64,000 nt of DNA from positions 26,886 through 90,885 of the forward strand of contig NZ_PNRE01000075.1 in the NCBI RefSeq assembly GCF_002879645.1, read 5' to 3'. The translations under genes and the position numbers were made by a program. The stretch is from Halomonas heilongjiangensis (lineage in GTDB: Bacteria; Pseudomonadota; Gammaproteobacteria; Pseudomonadales; Halomonadaceae). Within the stretch, counting starts at the first letter, position 1. Every line of letters starts with the position of its first letter. This document shows, piece after piece, positions 37,926-47,744 of this stretch. The notes beneath the pieces are model-generated. The model saw only the letters and a program-made list of their open reading frames with translations. It made no database searches and was not told the origin of the DNA.

Positions 37926-37949
37926 CCTCTATCCCCTTGGGGGTAGAGG
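37926..37949. promoter_or_regulatory. NarL-like palindrome upstream of narG
   Basis: CCTCTATCCCC and GGGGGTAGAGG flank TT and are complementary at 10 of 11 positions. The inner TATCCCC-TT-GGGGGTA has the 7-2-7 NarL geometry (5/7 and 6/7 matches). A TATATG hexamer at 37955 could be the -10 box. The site lies about 160 bp upstream of the narG start. Confidence 0.55.
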
Positions 37950-38105
37950 CGCGGTATATGGAGGTAACCGGGCAGTAATTCGCCGATCGATCGCCCAGAA
38001 TCCTCGCCATGAACCTGCCTGGCGTGCGGCACGAGCTCCACGCGGCACGGCGGGCCGGGTGGCCGGAAGCGGTCACACATCTTTCGAGGAGCCTGGAGAG
38101 CGACC

Positions 38106-41100
38106 ATGAGTCACTTCATTGATCGGCTGAACTTCTTCCGCAAGACTCGCGAGCCCTTCGCCGACGACCACGGCGAGCTGCGCACGGAAACCCGCGGCTG
38201 GGAGGACGGCTATCGGCAGCGCTGGCAGCACGACAAGGTCGTGCGCAGCACCCATGGCGTCAACTGCACCGGTTCGTGCAGCTGGAAGATCTACGTCAAG
38301 AACGGCCTGGTCACCTGGGAGACCCAGCAGACCGACTACCCGCGCACCCGCCCGGACCTGCCCAACCACGAGCCGCGGGGCTGCCCACGCGGCGCCAGCT
38401 ACTCCTGGTACCTGTACAGCGCCAACCGTCTCAAGCACCCGCTGATCCGCAAGCCCTTGCTCAAGCTGTGGCGCGAGGCCGTCGCCGAGAAGGGCGATCC
38501 CGTCGACGCCTGGGCCTCCATCGTCGAGGACCCGGCCCGGACCAAGCTATACAAGCGGGCCCGCGGCATGGGCGGTTTCGTGCGCGCCAACTGGGATGAG
38601 CTCAACGAGCTGATCGCGGCGTCCAACGTCTACACCGCCAAGCAGTACGGCCCGGACCGCATCATCGGCTTCTCGCCGATCCCCGCCATGTCCATGGTCA
38701 GCTACGCCGCGGGCAGCCGCTATCTGTCGCTGATCGGCGGCGTGTGCATGAGCTTCTACGACTGGTACTGCGACCTGCCGCCGGCCTCGCCGATGACCTG
38801 GGGCGAGCAGACCGACGTGCCCGAGTCCGCCGACTGGTACAACTCCGGGTACATCATCGCCTGGGGGTCCAACGTGCCCCAGACCCGCACCCCGGACGCC
38901 CACTTCTTCACCGAGGTGCGCTACAAGGGCACCAAGACCGTCTCGATCACCCCGGACTACGCCGAGGTCTCCAAGCTCACCGACGAGTGGCTCTCCGCCA
39001 AGCAGGGCACCGACGCGGCGCTGGCCATGGCCATGGGTCACGTCATCCTCAAGGAGTTCCACCTCGACAGGCCCAGCGCCTACTTCACCGACTACGTGCG
39101 GCGCTACAGCGACATGCCCTTCCTGGTCGAGCTCGAGGCCCGCGAGGACGGCAGCTACGCGCCGGGTCGCCAGATGCGCGCCAGCGACTTCGAGGCGAGC
39201 CTGGGCCAGGGCAACAACCCGGAGTGGAAGACCGTCGCCTGGGACGAGACCCGCGACCAGCTCGTCGTGCCGCGCGGCTCCATCGGCTTTCGTTGGGGTG
39301 AAAATAGCGGCGAGACCGGTGATGAGGTGGGCAAGTGGAACCTCGAGTCGCTGGACGCCGAAGGCACCGAGATCAAGCCGCTGCTGACCCTGGCCGAGCA
39401 GCATGACGAGGTGGCGAGGGTCGCCTTCCCCTACTTCGGCGGCATCGCCCACGAGCACTTCGACCATGTGAAGAGCGGCGGCGCCAGCGACGATCTGCTG
39501 TTCCACAGCCTGCCCGCCAAGCGCCTCAAGAAGGCCGACGGCAGCGACGTGCTGGCGGTGACCGTGTTCGACCTGATGTGCGCCAACTACGGCATCGACC
39601 GCGGTTTTGGAAAAGAAGGCGAGGACGACGGCGCCACCGCCTACGACCAGGTCAAGCCCTACACCCCGGCCTGGCAGGAGAAGATCACCGGCGTGCCCGC
39701 CGAGCAGGCCACCCGCATCGCCCGTGAGTTCGCCGACAACGCCGACAAGACCCGGGGGCGCAGCATGATCATCGTCGGTGCCGGCATGAACCACTGGTAC
39801 CACATGGACATGAACTACCGCGGGCTAATCAACATGCTGGTCATGTGCGGCTGCATTGGCCAGAGCGGCGGTGGCTGGTCCCACTACGTGGGCCAGGAGA
39901 AGCTGCGTCCGCAGACCGGCTGGACCCCGCTGGCCTTCGGCCTCGACTGGCAGCGCCCGCCGCGCCACATGAACTCCACCTCCTTCTTCTACAACCACTC
40001 CTCCCAGTGGCGCTACGAGAAGCTGGAAATCAAGGAGATCCTCTCGCCGCTGGCCAGGGTCGAGGACTATCCCGGCAGCCTGATCGACTTCAACGTGCGC
40101 TCCGAGCGCATGGGCTGGCTACCTTCCGCCCCCCAGCTCGGCACCAACCCGCTCGGCCTGGCCAGGGACGCCAAGGCCGCCGGCCTGTCCACCGCCGACT
40201 ACGCCGTGGACCAGCTGAAGCGTGGCAAGCTCGCCTTCGCCGCGGAGGATCCGGACGACCCCCGGAACTTCCCGCGCAACATGTTCATCTGGCGCTCCAA
40301 CCTGCTGGGTAGCTCCGGCAAGGGCCACGAGTACATGCTCAAGTACCTGCTGGGCACTCGCCACGGCATTCAGGGCAAGGACCTGGGCGAGGCCGGCGGC
40401 CAGAAGCCGGAAGAGGTCAAGTGGCACGACGAGGCGCCGGAAGGCAAGCTCGACCTGCTGGTGACCCTGGACTTCCGCATGTCCACCACCTGCCTCTACT
40501 CGGACATCGTGCTGCCCACGGCGACCTGGTACGAGAAGGACGACCTCAATACCTCCGACATGCACCCCTTCATCCACCCGCTGACCGCGGCCACCGACCC
40601 GGCGTGGGAGTCGCGCAGCGACTGGGACATCTACAAGGGCATCGCCAAGGCCTTCTCCAAGGCGTGCGTGGGGCACCTGGGCGAGGAGACCGACCTGGTC
40701 ACCCTGCCGCACCAGCACGACTCCCCCGCCGAGCTGGCCCAGGTCGAGGTCAAGGACTGGAAGCGCGGCGAGTGCGAGCCGATCCCCGGCAAGACCATGC
40801 CGGCGCTGATCGAGGTCAAGCGCAACTACCCCGAGACCTATGAGCGCTTCACCTCCGTGGGGCCGCTGCTCGAGAGCATCGGCAACGGCGGCAAGGGCAT
40901 CGGCTGGAACACCGAGAAGGAGGTCGAGCTGCTCGGCAGGCTCAACCACCGCAAGCTGGACGGGCCGCACCAGGGACGGCCGCGGATCGAGTCCGCCATC
41001 GACGCCGCCGAGATGATCCTGGCGCTGGCGCCGGAGACCAACGGCCAGGTGGCGGTGAAGGCCTGGGAAGCCCTGTCGAAGATCACCGGGCGCGACCATA

Positions 41101-41894
41101 CCCACCTGGCGCATCCCAAGGAGGAGGAGAAGATCCGTTTCCGCGACATCGTCGCCCAGCCGCGCAAGATCATCTCCAGCCCGACCTGGTCGGGCCTCGA
41201 GGACGAGCACGTCTCCTACAACGCCGGCTATACCAACGTCCACGAGCTGATCCCGTGGCGCACCGTCAGCGGTCGCCAGCAGTTCTACCAGGATCACCCC
41301 TGGATGCGCGCCTTCGGCGAGAGCCTGCTGGTCTATCGTCCGCCCATCGACACCAAGGCGGCGATCAGCCTGGCCGAGACGAAGGGCAACGGTAACCCGG
41401 AGATCGCCCTGAACTGGATCACCCCGCACCAGAAGTGGGGCATCCACTCCACCTACAGCGACAACCTGCTGATGCAGACCCTGTCGCGGGGCGGCCCCAT
41501 CGTCTGGATGTCAGAGGATGACGCCGTGGCCATCGGCGTCGAGGACAACGACTGGATCGAGCTGTACAACGCCAACGGCGCCATCGCCGCCCGGGCGGTG
41601 GTCAGCCAGCGGGTCAAGAACGGCATGGCGATGATGTACCACGCCCAGGAGCGGATCCTGAACATGCCGGGCTCGGAGATCACCGGCACCCGCGGCGGCA
41701 TCCACAACTCGGTGACCCGGGTATGCCCCAAGCCGACCCACATGATCGGGGGCTACGCGCAGCTGTCCTACAGCTTCAACTACTACGGCACCGTCGGCTC
41801 CAACCGCGACGAATTCGTCATCGTACGCAAGATGAAGAAGATCGACTGGCTGGATGGCGAGGGTAATGACACCGTGCAGGAGGCCGTGAAATGA
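38106..41894 (+). CDS. narG: Respiratory nitrate reductase alpha subunit NarG
   Basis: 1262 residues, slightly longer than E. coli NarG. It holds the Mo-bis-MGD site and the FS0 cluster and reduces nitrate to nitrite on the cytoplasmic face. FS0 ligands are His50, Cys54 and Cys58 (THGVNCTGSC) and Cys93 (RGCPRGA). The molybdenum ligand Asp is in ESADWYNSGYI, about residue 243. MMYHAQERILN and the C-terminal HNSVTRVCPKPTHMIGGYAQ are family landmarks. No Tat signal is present, so it is the membrane-bound cytoplasmic type. Its stop overlaps the narH start (ATGA). Confidence 0.98.
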   Translation: MSHFIDRLNFFRKTREPFADDHGELRTETRGWEDGYRQRWQHDKVVRSTHGVNCTGSCSWKIYVKNGLVTWETQQTDYPRTRPDLPNHEPRGCPRGASYSWYLYSANRLKHPLIRKPLLKLWREAVAEKGDPVDAWASIVEDPARTKLYKRARGMGGFVRANWDELNELIAASNVYTAKQYGPDRIIGFSPIPAMSMVSYAAGSRYLSLIGGVCMSFYDWYCDLPPASPMTWGEQTDVPESADWYNSGYIIAWGSNVPQTRTPDAHFFTEVRYKGTKTVSITPDYAEVSKLTDEWLSAKQGTDAALAMAMGHVILKEFHLDRPSAYFTDYVRRYSDMPFLVELEAREDGSYAPGRQMRASDFEASLGQGNNPEWKTVAWDETRDQLVVPRGSIGFRWGENSGETGDEVGKWNLESLDAEGTEIKPLLTLAEQHDEVARVAFPYFGGIAHEHFDHVKSGGASDDLLFHSLPAKRLKKADGSDVLAVTVFDLMCANYGIDRGFGKEGEDDGATAYDQVKPYTPAWQEKITGVPAEQATRIAREFADNADKTRGRSMIIVGAGMNHWYHMDMNYRGLINMLVMCGCIGQSGGGWSHYVGQEKLRPQTGWTPLAFGLDWQRPPRHMNSTSFFYNHSSQWRYEKLEIKEILSPLARVEDYPGSLIDFNVRSERMGWLPSAPQLGTNPLGLARDAKAAGLSTADYAVDQLKRGKLAFAAEDPDDPRNFPRNMFIWRSNLLGSSGKGHEYMLKYLLGTRHGIQGKDLGEAGGQKPEEVKWHDEAPEGKLDLLVTLDFRMSTTCLYSDIVLPTATWYEKDDLNTSDMHPFIHPLTAATDPAWESRSDWDIYKGIAKAFSKACVGHLGEETDLVTLPHQHDSPAELAQVEVKDWKRGECEPIPGKTMPALIEVKRNYPETYERFTSVGPLLESIGNGGKGIGWNTEKEVELLGRLNHRKLDGPHQGRPRIESAIDAAEMILALAPETNGQVAVKAWEALSKITGRDHTHLAHPKEEEKIRFRDIVAQPRKIISSPTWSGLEDEHVSYNAGYTNVHELIPWRTVSGRQQFYQDHPWMRAFGESLLVYRPPIDTKAAISLAETKGNGNPEIALNWITPHQKWGIHSTYSDNLLMQTLSRGGPIVWMSEDDAVAIGVEDNDWIELYNANGAIAARAVVSQRVKNGMAMMYHAQERILNMPGSEITGTRGGIHNSVTRVCPKPTHMIGGYAQLSYSFNYYGTVGSNRDEFVIVRKMKKIDWLDGEGNDTVQEAVK

Positions 41895-43447
41895 AGATTC
41901 GTTCCCAGGTAGGCATGGTCCTCAACCTCGACAAGTGCATCGGCTGCCACACCTGCTCGGTGACCTGCAAGAACGTCTGGACCAGCCGCGAGGGCGTGGA
42001 GTACGCCTGGTTCAACAACGTCGAGACCAAGCCCGGTATCGGCTATCCCAAGGAGTGGGAGAACCAGCACAAGTGGAAGGGGGGCTGGCTGCGTCGCAAG
42101 GATGGCCGCATCGAGCCGCGCATCGGCGGCAAGTGGCGGGTGCTGGCGAACATCTTCGCCAACCCCGACCTGCCGGAGATCGACGACTACTACGAGCCGT
42201 TCACCTTCGACTACCAGCATCTGCACACCGCCAAGCAGAGCGACCACCAGCCCACCGCGCGGCCGCGTTCGCTGATCTCCGGCGAGCGCATGAACAAGAT
42301 CGAGTGGGGCCCGAACTGGGAGGAGATCCTCGGCACCGAGTTCGCCAAGCGGCGCAAGGACGCGAACTTCGAGCAGATCCAGGCCGACATCTACGGCCAG
42401 TTCGAGAACACCTTCATGATGTACCTGCCGCGCCTGTGCGAGCACTGCCTCAACCCGACCTGCGTGGCGAGCTGCCCGAGCGGGGCGATCTACAAGCGCG
42501 AGGAGGACGGCATCGTCCTGATCGACCAGGACAAGTGCCGCGGCTGGCGGATGTGCATCTCCGGCTGCCCCTACAAGAAGATCTACTACAACTGGAAGAC
42601 CGGCAAGTCGGAGAAGTGCATCTTCTGCTACCCGCGCATCGAGGCCGGCCAGCCGACCATCTGCTCCGAGACCTGCGTGGGTCGCATCCGCTACCTCGGC
42701 GTGCTGCTCTACGATGCCGACCGCATCGAGGAGGTGGCCAGCTCACCGGACGAGCGCGACCTCTATCACCGTCAGCGCGAGATCTTCCTGGACCCCCACG
42801 ACCCGGAAGTGATCGCCCAGGCCAGGAAGGACGGCATCACCGACAACGTGATCAAGGCCGCCCAGGCCTCGCCGGTCTACAAGCTGGCCATGGACTGGGG
42901 CCTGGCGCTGCCACTTCACCCCGAGTATCGCACCCTGCCGATGGTCTGGTACGTGCCGCCGCTGTCGCCGATCCAGTCCGCCGCCGAGGCCGGCAAGGTC
43001 GAGTTCGACGGCGTGATGCCGAAGATCGAGTCGCTGCGCATCCCGGTCAAGTACCTGGCCAACATGCTCACCGCCGGTGAGGAGGCGCCCGTGGTGCTGG
43101 CGCTCAAGCGCCTGATGGCCATGCGCCTCTACATGCGCGGCAAGCACGTGGAAGGCCAGGCCGAGACCGAGGTGCTGGAGAGCGTCGGCCTGACCGAGGC
43201 CCAGGTGGAGGACATGTACCGCTACCTGGCCATCGCCAACTACGAGGACCGCTTCGTGATCCCCACCAGCCACCGTGAGATGGCCACCGAGGCCTTCCCG
43301 GAGCGCGGCGGCTGCGGCTTCAGCTTCGGCGATGGCTGCCACGGCGAGAGCGGCGACAGCCTGTTCGGCGGTCGCAAGACCACCACCACTCTGGTCAAGC
43401 CGGTGGAAACCTATGATCCGCAAGCCGAGGAGGTCGGTCATGGCTGA
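41891..43447 (+). CDS. narH: Respiratory nitrate reductase beta subunit NarH
   Basis: 518 residues. Four cysteine groups bind the FS1-FS4 clusters: CIGCHTCSVTC (near residue 16), CEHCLNPTCVASCP (near 184), CRGWRMCISGCP (near 217, the Trp marking the 3Fe-4S site) and CIFCYPRIEAGQPTIC with CVGR (near 244). It carries electrons from NarI hemes to NarG. It overlaps narG by 4 bp and narJ by 8 bp, the usual narGHJI coupling. The C-terminus has a Gly/Ser-rich stretch (GCGFSFGDGCHGESG) typical of the family. Confidence 0.98.
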   Translation: MKIRSQVGMVLNLDKCIGCHTCSVTCKNVWTSREGVEYAWFNNVETKPGIGYPKEWENQHKWKGGWLRRKDGRIEPRIGGKWRVLANIFANPDLPEIDDYYEPFTFDYQHLHTAKQSDHQPTARPRSLISGERMNKIEWGPNWEEILGTEFAKRRKDANFEQIQADIYGQFENTFMMYLPRLCEHCLNPTCVASCPSGAIYKREEDGIVLIDQDKCRGWRMCISGCPYKKIYYNWKTGKSEKCIFCYPRIEAGQPTICSETCVGRIRYLGVLLYDADRIEEVASSPDERDLYHRQREIFLDPHDPEVIAQARKDGITDNVIKAAQASPVYKLAMDWGLALPLHPEYRTLPMVWYVPPLSPIQSAAEAGKVEFDGVMPKIESLRIPVKYLANMLTAGEEAPVVLALKRLMAMRLYMRGKHVEGQAETEVLESVGLTEAQVEDMYRYLAIANYEDRFVIPTSHREMATEAFPERGGCGFSFGDGCHGESGDSLFGGRKTTTTLVKPVETYDPQAEEVGHG

Positions 43448-44210
43448 GGCAGCGATGCAACACCCCGCGACGGAGCCGGACATGCTGAGCCTGCGCGTGC
43501 TGGCCCGGTTGCTCGACTACCCGACCGAGGCGCTGCAGGCCGCGGCGCCGGAGATGATCGAGATCACCGATGCCGAACTCCGGCTACCGGCGACGCTGCG
43601 CACCGCCCTGATGGACTGGTGCCAGCGTCTGCTGGATGCCGACCTGATGGAGCTGCAGGCCGAGTACGTGGCGCTGTTCGATCGCGGGCGCAGCACCTCG
43701 CTGCTGTTGTTCGAACACGTCCACGGCGAGTCCCGCGACCGCGGCCAGGCCATGGTCGACCTGTTGGCCGAGTACCGCGCCGCGGGCTTCGAGCTCGACG
43801 CCCGTGAGCTGCCGGACTACCTGCCGCTGTTCCTGGAGTACCTCTCGACCCGACCGGAGGCCGACATCGGGCGCTGGCTGGGCGAGATCCGCCACATCCT
43901 GGCGCTGCTCGCCGCTCGGCTGGAGGAGCGCGACGCCGACCACGCCCTGGTGCCCCTGGCGCTGCTGGCGCTGATCGGTGCCGAGGCCGACGTCGCCGCC
44001 CACCGCGAGCGGGTCGTCGAGGAGCCCCGCGACGACACCCCCGAGGCGCTGGACGAGGTGTGGGAAGAGGAGGCGGTGCGTTTCTCCGCCGCGTCCGACC
44101 AGGACTGCGCCCTGCAGTCCGCCGAGGGACGCCGTCTCGCCGAGCGCAAGCGTGAGGTGCCCAGTGACCCCGTACGTATCATGCCTGGCACCGGCCCGGC
44201 TGCCAGCTGA
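43440..44210 (+). CDS. narJ: Nitrate reductase molybdenum cofactor assembly chaperone NarJ
   Basis: 256 residues, a TorD/NarJ-like all-helical chaperone needed to insert cofactor into NarG before membrane docking. LRVLARLLDYPTEAL at the N-terminus, YVALFDRGRSTSLLLFEHVHGESRDRG (near 75-100) and ELPDYLPLFLEYLS (near 125) are the family core. The C-terminus is acidic. It starts inside the end of narH and precedes narI by 12 bp. Confidence 0.95.
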   Translation: MAEAAMQHPATEPDMLSLRVLARLLDYPTEALQAAAPEMIEITDAELRLPATLRTALMDWCQRLLDADLMELQAEYVALFDRGRSTSLLLFEHVHGESRDRGQAMVDLLAEYRAAGFELDARELPDYLPLFLEYLSTRPEADIGRWLGEIRHILALLAARLEERDADHALVPLALLALIGAEADVAAHRERVVEEPRDDTPEALDEVWEEEAVRFSAASDQDCALQSAEGRRLAERKREVPSDPVRIMPGTGPAAS

Positions 44211-44222
44211 AGGAGAATCGCC

Positions 44223-44906
44223 ATGTTTTCCGAATACCTGCAACACCTGATCTACGGCTACTATCCGTATCTGGCCGGTACGGTGTTCCTGGTCGGCAGC
44301 CTGCTGCGCTACGACCATGGCCAGTACACCTGGAAGACCGGCTCCAGCCAGATGCTCTCGTCGAAGAACATGCGCCTGGCCAGCAACCTCTTCCATGTCG
44401 GCATCCTGGTGATCTTCTTCGGCCACCTGTTCGGCATGCTGACGCCCCACTGGGTCTATGCGCCCTTCCTGCATGCCGGCACCAAGCAGCTGCTGGCCAT
44501 CGTGGTGGGCGGCATCGCCGGCACCATGTGCGTGGTGGGTGGCGCCATGCTGCTCTACCGTCGCCTGACCAATCCGCGGGTCAAGGCCTCGTCGAGCGTC
44601 ATGGACAACGTCATCCTCGGGCTGATCGTCTTCCAGGCGGGGCTGGGCATGATCACCATCATCTTCTCGCTGGGCCACATGGACGGCGAGATGATGCTCA
44701 CCCTGTCCAGCTGGGCGCAGTCCATCGTCTTCTTCAGCGGTGGTGCGGCCGATTACATGGCCGAGGTCTCCTGGATCTACAAGATCCATATCTTCATCGG
44801 CCTGACCATCATCCTGCTGTTCCCCTTCTCTCGGCTGGTCCACGTCTGGAGCGTGCCCTTCGGCTATGTGACGCGCCGTTACCAGCTGGTCCGCCGCCGG
44901 GGCTGA
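44223..44906 (+). CDS. narI: Respiratory nitrate reductase gamma subunit NarI
   Basis: 227 residues with five membrane helices. It oxidises quinol through two b hemes. The likely heme ligands are two His in NLFHVGILVIFFGHLFG (near residues 57 and 67) and two in KIHIFIG and RLVHVWS (near 189 and 207). It anchors NarGH to the inner membrane. AAGGAG precedes the ATG. A 99-bp structured repeat starts 28 bp after the stop, so it probably lies in the transcript between narI and the isomerase gene. Confidence 0.97.
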   Translation: MFSEYLQHLIYGYYPYLAGTVFLVGSLLRYDHGQYTWKTGSSQMLSSKNMRLASNLFHVGILVIFFGHLFGMLTPHWVYAPFLHAGTKQLLAIVVGGIAGTMCVVGGAMLLYRRLTNPRVKASSSVMDNVILGLIVFQAGLGMITIIFSLGHMDGEMMLTLSSWAQSIVFFSGGAADYMAEVSWIYKIHIFIGLTIILLFPFSRLVHVWSVPFGYVTRRYQLVRRRG

Positions 44907-44934
44907 GACAGGCCTTGCCCACACCTCCGGCAGG

Positions 44935-45033
44935 GGCGCCGGGGGCAGGGCGAAGAGGAGGTCCTACGCCAGGGATGGCGTCGGTAGCGCCCAGGGAGGG
45001 GTTCACAGCGCCTCCTCGCAGCCCTGCCGCCGG
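44935..45033 (+). repeat. 99-bp structured dispersed repeat, copy 2
   Basis: Same element as at 20156, same length and orientation relative to the preceding gene. The outer arms (GGCAGGGC...GAGGAGG with CCTCCTC...GCCCTGCC) pair. The inner hairpin is ACGCCA-GGGA-TGGCGT, where copy 1 has ATTCGCCAT-GG-ATGGCGAAT. The stem bases changed together, preserving pairing, while the core GTAGCGCCCAGGGAGGGG is unchanged. Confidence 0.85.
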
Positions 45034-45074
45034 AACAGCCCCTCCTGTCAGAAAAGCATCAAGGATTAACCGCC

Positions 45075-45896
45075 ATGCAGAAGATCGATATCGAACAGAT
45101 CCCGGGGGGCGCCAGCCCCCCGCCCATCCGGGTCGGCGAGGCCACCATCGAGGAGGCCGCCATCGCCCAGGAGATGCAGTACCACCCGGCGGACAGCGCC
45201 GGCACTGCCCAGCTCAAGGCGGCCCGTGCGCTGGTGGTGCGCGAGTTGCTGCGCCAGCGCGCCGCGGCCCTGGGCCTGAGTGATGCGGTCAATGGCGAAC
45301 TCGACGAGGCCGATGCCGCCATCGCCGAGTTGCTGGAGCAGGAGCTGGACGTGCCGGACCCCGCCGAGGCGGATTGCCGGCGCTTCCACGCCGCCCATCC
45401 CGAGCGCTTCAGCGAGCCCACCCGCCTGCGGGTACGCCACATGCTGCTGGCCGCGGCCCCGGACGATGCCGAGGCCCGCGATGCCGGCTATCGCCTGGGC
45501 GAGACGCTGATCCGCGAGCTGCAGGCAGTGCCCGAGCGCTTCACCGAGTTCGCCCAGCGCCACTCGGCGTGCCCGTCGAAGGAGCAGGGTGGCGAGCTGG
45601 GCTGGCTGGCCCCGGGACAGACCGTCGCCGAGCTCGACCGTGCCCTGCAGCACCTGCCCGAGGGCCTCCATGAACGGCCGCTGGCCTCGCGCTACGGCTG
45701 GCACCTGGTCAGCATCGACGAGCGTGTCGAGGGGCGCGAGCTGCCCTATGAGCGGGTCGCCGAGCATGTCCGTCACAGCCTGCGCGAACAGGCCACCCGC
45801 CGTGCCCTGCGCCACTACCTGCTGGCGCTGGAGGCCGAGATCGGCGTCGAGGGGGTCACCCTGGACGACGATGCCGGCCGTTCATTGATGCAGTGA
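45075..45896 (+). CDS. Parvulin-type peptidyl-prolyl isomerase in the nar operon
   Basis: 273 residues with no signal peptide. An N-terminal helical chaperone region (SAGTAQLKAARALVVRELLRQRA) is followed by a rotamase domain at about residues 110-215 with RLRVRHMLLAA, EFAQRHSACPSKEQGGELGWLAPGQ and ASRYGWHLVSIDER. It resembles the NifM/NarM-like isomerases that mature oxidoreductases. Its position right after narGHJI suggests help with nitrate reductase folding, which is inference. A moaB gene follows by 13 bp. Confidence 0.88.
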   Translation: MQKIDIEQIPGGASPPPIRVGEATIEEAAIAQEMQYHPADSAGTAQLKAARALVVRELLRQRAAALGLSDAVNGELDEADAAIAELLEQELDVPDPAEADCRRFHAAHPERFSEPTRLRVRHMLLAAAPDDAEARDAGYRLGETLIRELQAVPERFTEFAQRHSACPSKEQGGELGWLAPGQTVAELDRALQHLPEGLHERPLASRYGWHLVSIDERVEGRELPYERVAEHVRHSLREQATRRALRHYLLALEAEIGVEGVTLDDDAGRSLMQ

Positions 45897-45909
45897 CGGA
45901 GGATTCCCG

Positions 45910-46482
45910 ATGGCCCATGTGCATGCCGAGGCCCCCTTCGTGCCGCTGGGCATGGCGGTGCTGACCGTCTCCGATACCCGCGGCTTCGACGCGGACGGCA
46001 GCGGCGACCTGCTCAGCGGCCGCCTGACCGAGGCCGGCCACGGCCTGGTGGCGCGCTGCATCGTGCCCGATGACGTCTACCGCATCCGCGCGGTGATCTC
46101 CGAGTGGGTGGTGCGCGACGACATCCAGGCGATCCTGGTCAACGGCGGTACCGGCTTCACGCCCCGCGACACCACCCCCGAGGCGCTCTCGCCGCTGTTC
46201 GACAAGGCCATCGACGGCTACGGCGAGCTGTTCCGCCAGCTCTCCTTCGCGGCCATCGGCAGCTCGACGATTCAGTCCCGGGCCGTGGCGGGGGTGGCCA
46301 ACCGTACGTTGATCTTCGCCATGCCGGGCTCGCCGAAGGCCTGCGCCACCGCCTGGGACGGCATCGTCAAAGCCCAGCTCGACGCCCGCACCCGGCCCTG
46401 CAACTTCGTCGCCATGGTGCTGCCAGAGGCCGGACGCTGCACGAGCCGCCAGTCGTCCGGCCGGGCTGGAGCCGTGATATGA
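45910..46482 (+). CDS. moaB: Molybdenum cofactor biosynthesis protein MoaB
   Basis: 190 residues with a MogA/MoaB-like molybdopterin adenylyltransferase fold. LTVSDTRGFDADGSGDLL near residue 18, ILVNGGTGFTPRDTTPEAL near 77 (the substrate-binding GGTG) and IFAMPGSPKAC near 138 are the key motifs. It adenylates molybdopterin before molybdate insertion by MoeA, the next gene, whose ATG overlaps its stop. Together with moaA downstream it serves bis-MGD supply to NarG. A Ser/Arg-rich C-terminal tail is unusual but short. Confidence 0.94.
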   Translation: MAHVHAEAPFVPLGMAVLTVSDTRGFDADGSGDLLSGRLTEAGHGLVARCIVPDDVYRIRAVISEWVVRDDIQAILVNGGTGFTPRDTTPEALSPLFDKAIDGYGELFRQLSFAAIGSSTIQSRAVAGVANRTLIFAMPGSPKACATAWDGIVKAQLDARTRPCNFVAMVLPEAGRCTSRQSSGRAGAVI

Positions 46483-47744
46483 ACTGCGGTTGCGCGGAGG
46501 TCGTCACCCCGGGCCTGCTCGATCTCTTCGAGGCCCGTGCCCGGCTGATCGAGGCCGCGGTGCCGGTCGCGGGCAGCGAGCGCCTGGCGCTGGCCGGGGC
46601 CACCGGCCGCGTGCTCGCCGAGGACGTCATGGCGGCGCTGGACCTGCCGGGCGTCGACAACTGCGCCATGGACGGCTACGCCCTGTGCCTGGCCGATCTC
46701 GAGGACGCCAGGGCGAAGGATTGTGGCCTGACGATGGCACAGCGGGTGCCCGCCGGCGCCGGGGTGCTGCACCTGCCGCCAGGTGGCTGTGCGCGCATCT
46801 TCACCGGGGCGCCGGTGCCGCTGGGCGCCGACGCCGTGGTGCCCCAGGAGCGCACCCGGCTCGATGCCCGGGGGCACGTGCATGTCGAGGGGGCGGTGTC
46901 GGCCGGCGCCAATATCCGCCGTCGTGGCGAGGAGACCCGTGCCGGCGAGCGGCTGCTAGCCGCCGGCACGCGCCTGGCCCCGGCGGCCATCGCCCTGCTG
47001 GCCAGCCACGGCATCGCCGAGGTCCCGGTGCGCCCGCGCCTCACGGTGGCGCTGATCTCCACCGGCGACGAGCTGATCGAGCCGGGCTCGCCCCGGGGGC
47101 CGGGGCAGGTCTACAACAGCAACGCCGCCATGCTGCGTGCCCTGCTGGCGCAGCAGCAGTGCGCGGTGCTCGACCTGGGCATCGTCGGCGACACGGTCCC
47201 GGCCCTGCGCGAGGCGTTCATCGTCGCGCGGGGCAGCGCCGACCTGGTGATCTGCACCGGCGGCGTCTCGGTGGGCGAGGAGGATCATGTGCGTCCGGTG
47301 CTCGAGCGCCTGGGGGGTATCGCCTTCCACGGCGTGGCCGTCAAGCCCGGCAAGCCCTTCGCCTTCGGCTGGCTGGGCCCCGATGCCGAGCGCGGCACGC
47401 CGCTGATCGGCCTGCCCGGCAACCCGGTGGCCTCGCTGGTCGGCTGGCAGTGGCTGGCGCTGCCCTTCGTGCACGGTCGCCAGGGCCGTGCCCCGGCGCC
47501 GCTGCAGTACTACCCGGTGGTGGCCGGTTTCTCGCAGCGCGGCGCGCGCGGGCGCCGCGAACTGTTGCGGGTGGTGCTCGACTGGACCGGCGGCGCCCCC
47601 GTGGCGTTCCTCGCGGGCGGTCAGGGCTCGCATATGCTCGGTGCCGCCAGCCAGGCCCACGGTTACCTGATGATCGAAGCCGATACCCACGTGGAGGAAG
47701 GGAATGCCCATGGATTCTGTCCCGTCGCCCAGTTCCTCGACTGA
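46479..47744 (+). CDS. moeA: Molybdopterin molybdotransferase MoeA
   Basis: 421 residues. It inserts molybdate into adenylated molybdopterin. PGVDNCAMDGYAL near residue 62, RIFTGAPVPLGADAVVPQE near 110, RRRGEE near 150, ISTGDELIEPG near 196 and CTGGVSVGEEDHV near 260 are the conserved segments, followed by KPGKPFAFG and GLPGNPVASL. The N-terminus starts CGCAEVVTPGL, with two Cys of unknown importance. It is coupled to moaB by ATGA, and the following regulator gene begins inside its last 41 bp. Confidence 0.95.
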   Translation: MNCGCAEVVTPGLLDLFEARARLIEAAVPVAGSERLALAGATGRVLAEDVMAALDLPGVDNCAMDGYALCLADLEDARAKDCGLTMAQRVPAGAGVLHLPPGGCARIFTGAPVPLGADAVVPQERTRLDARGHVHVEGAVSAGANIRRRGEETRAGERLLAAGTRLAPAAIALLASHGIAEVPVRPRLTVALISTGDELIEPGSPRGPGQVYNSNAAMLRALLAQQQCAVLDLGIVGDTVPALREAFIVARGSADLVICTGGVSVGEEDHVRPVLERLGGIAFHGVAVKPGKPFAFGWLGPDAERGTPLIGLPGNPVASLVGWQWLALPFVHGRQGRAPAPLQYYPVVAGFSQRGARGRRELLRVVLDWTGGAPVAFLAGGQGSHMLGAASQAHGYLMIEADTHVEEGNAHGFCPVAQFLD

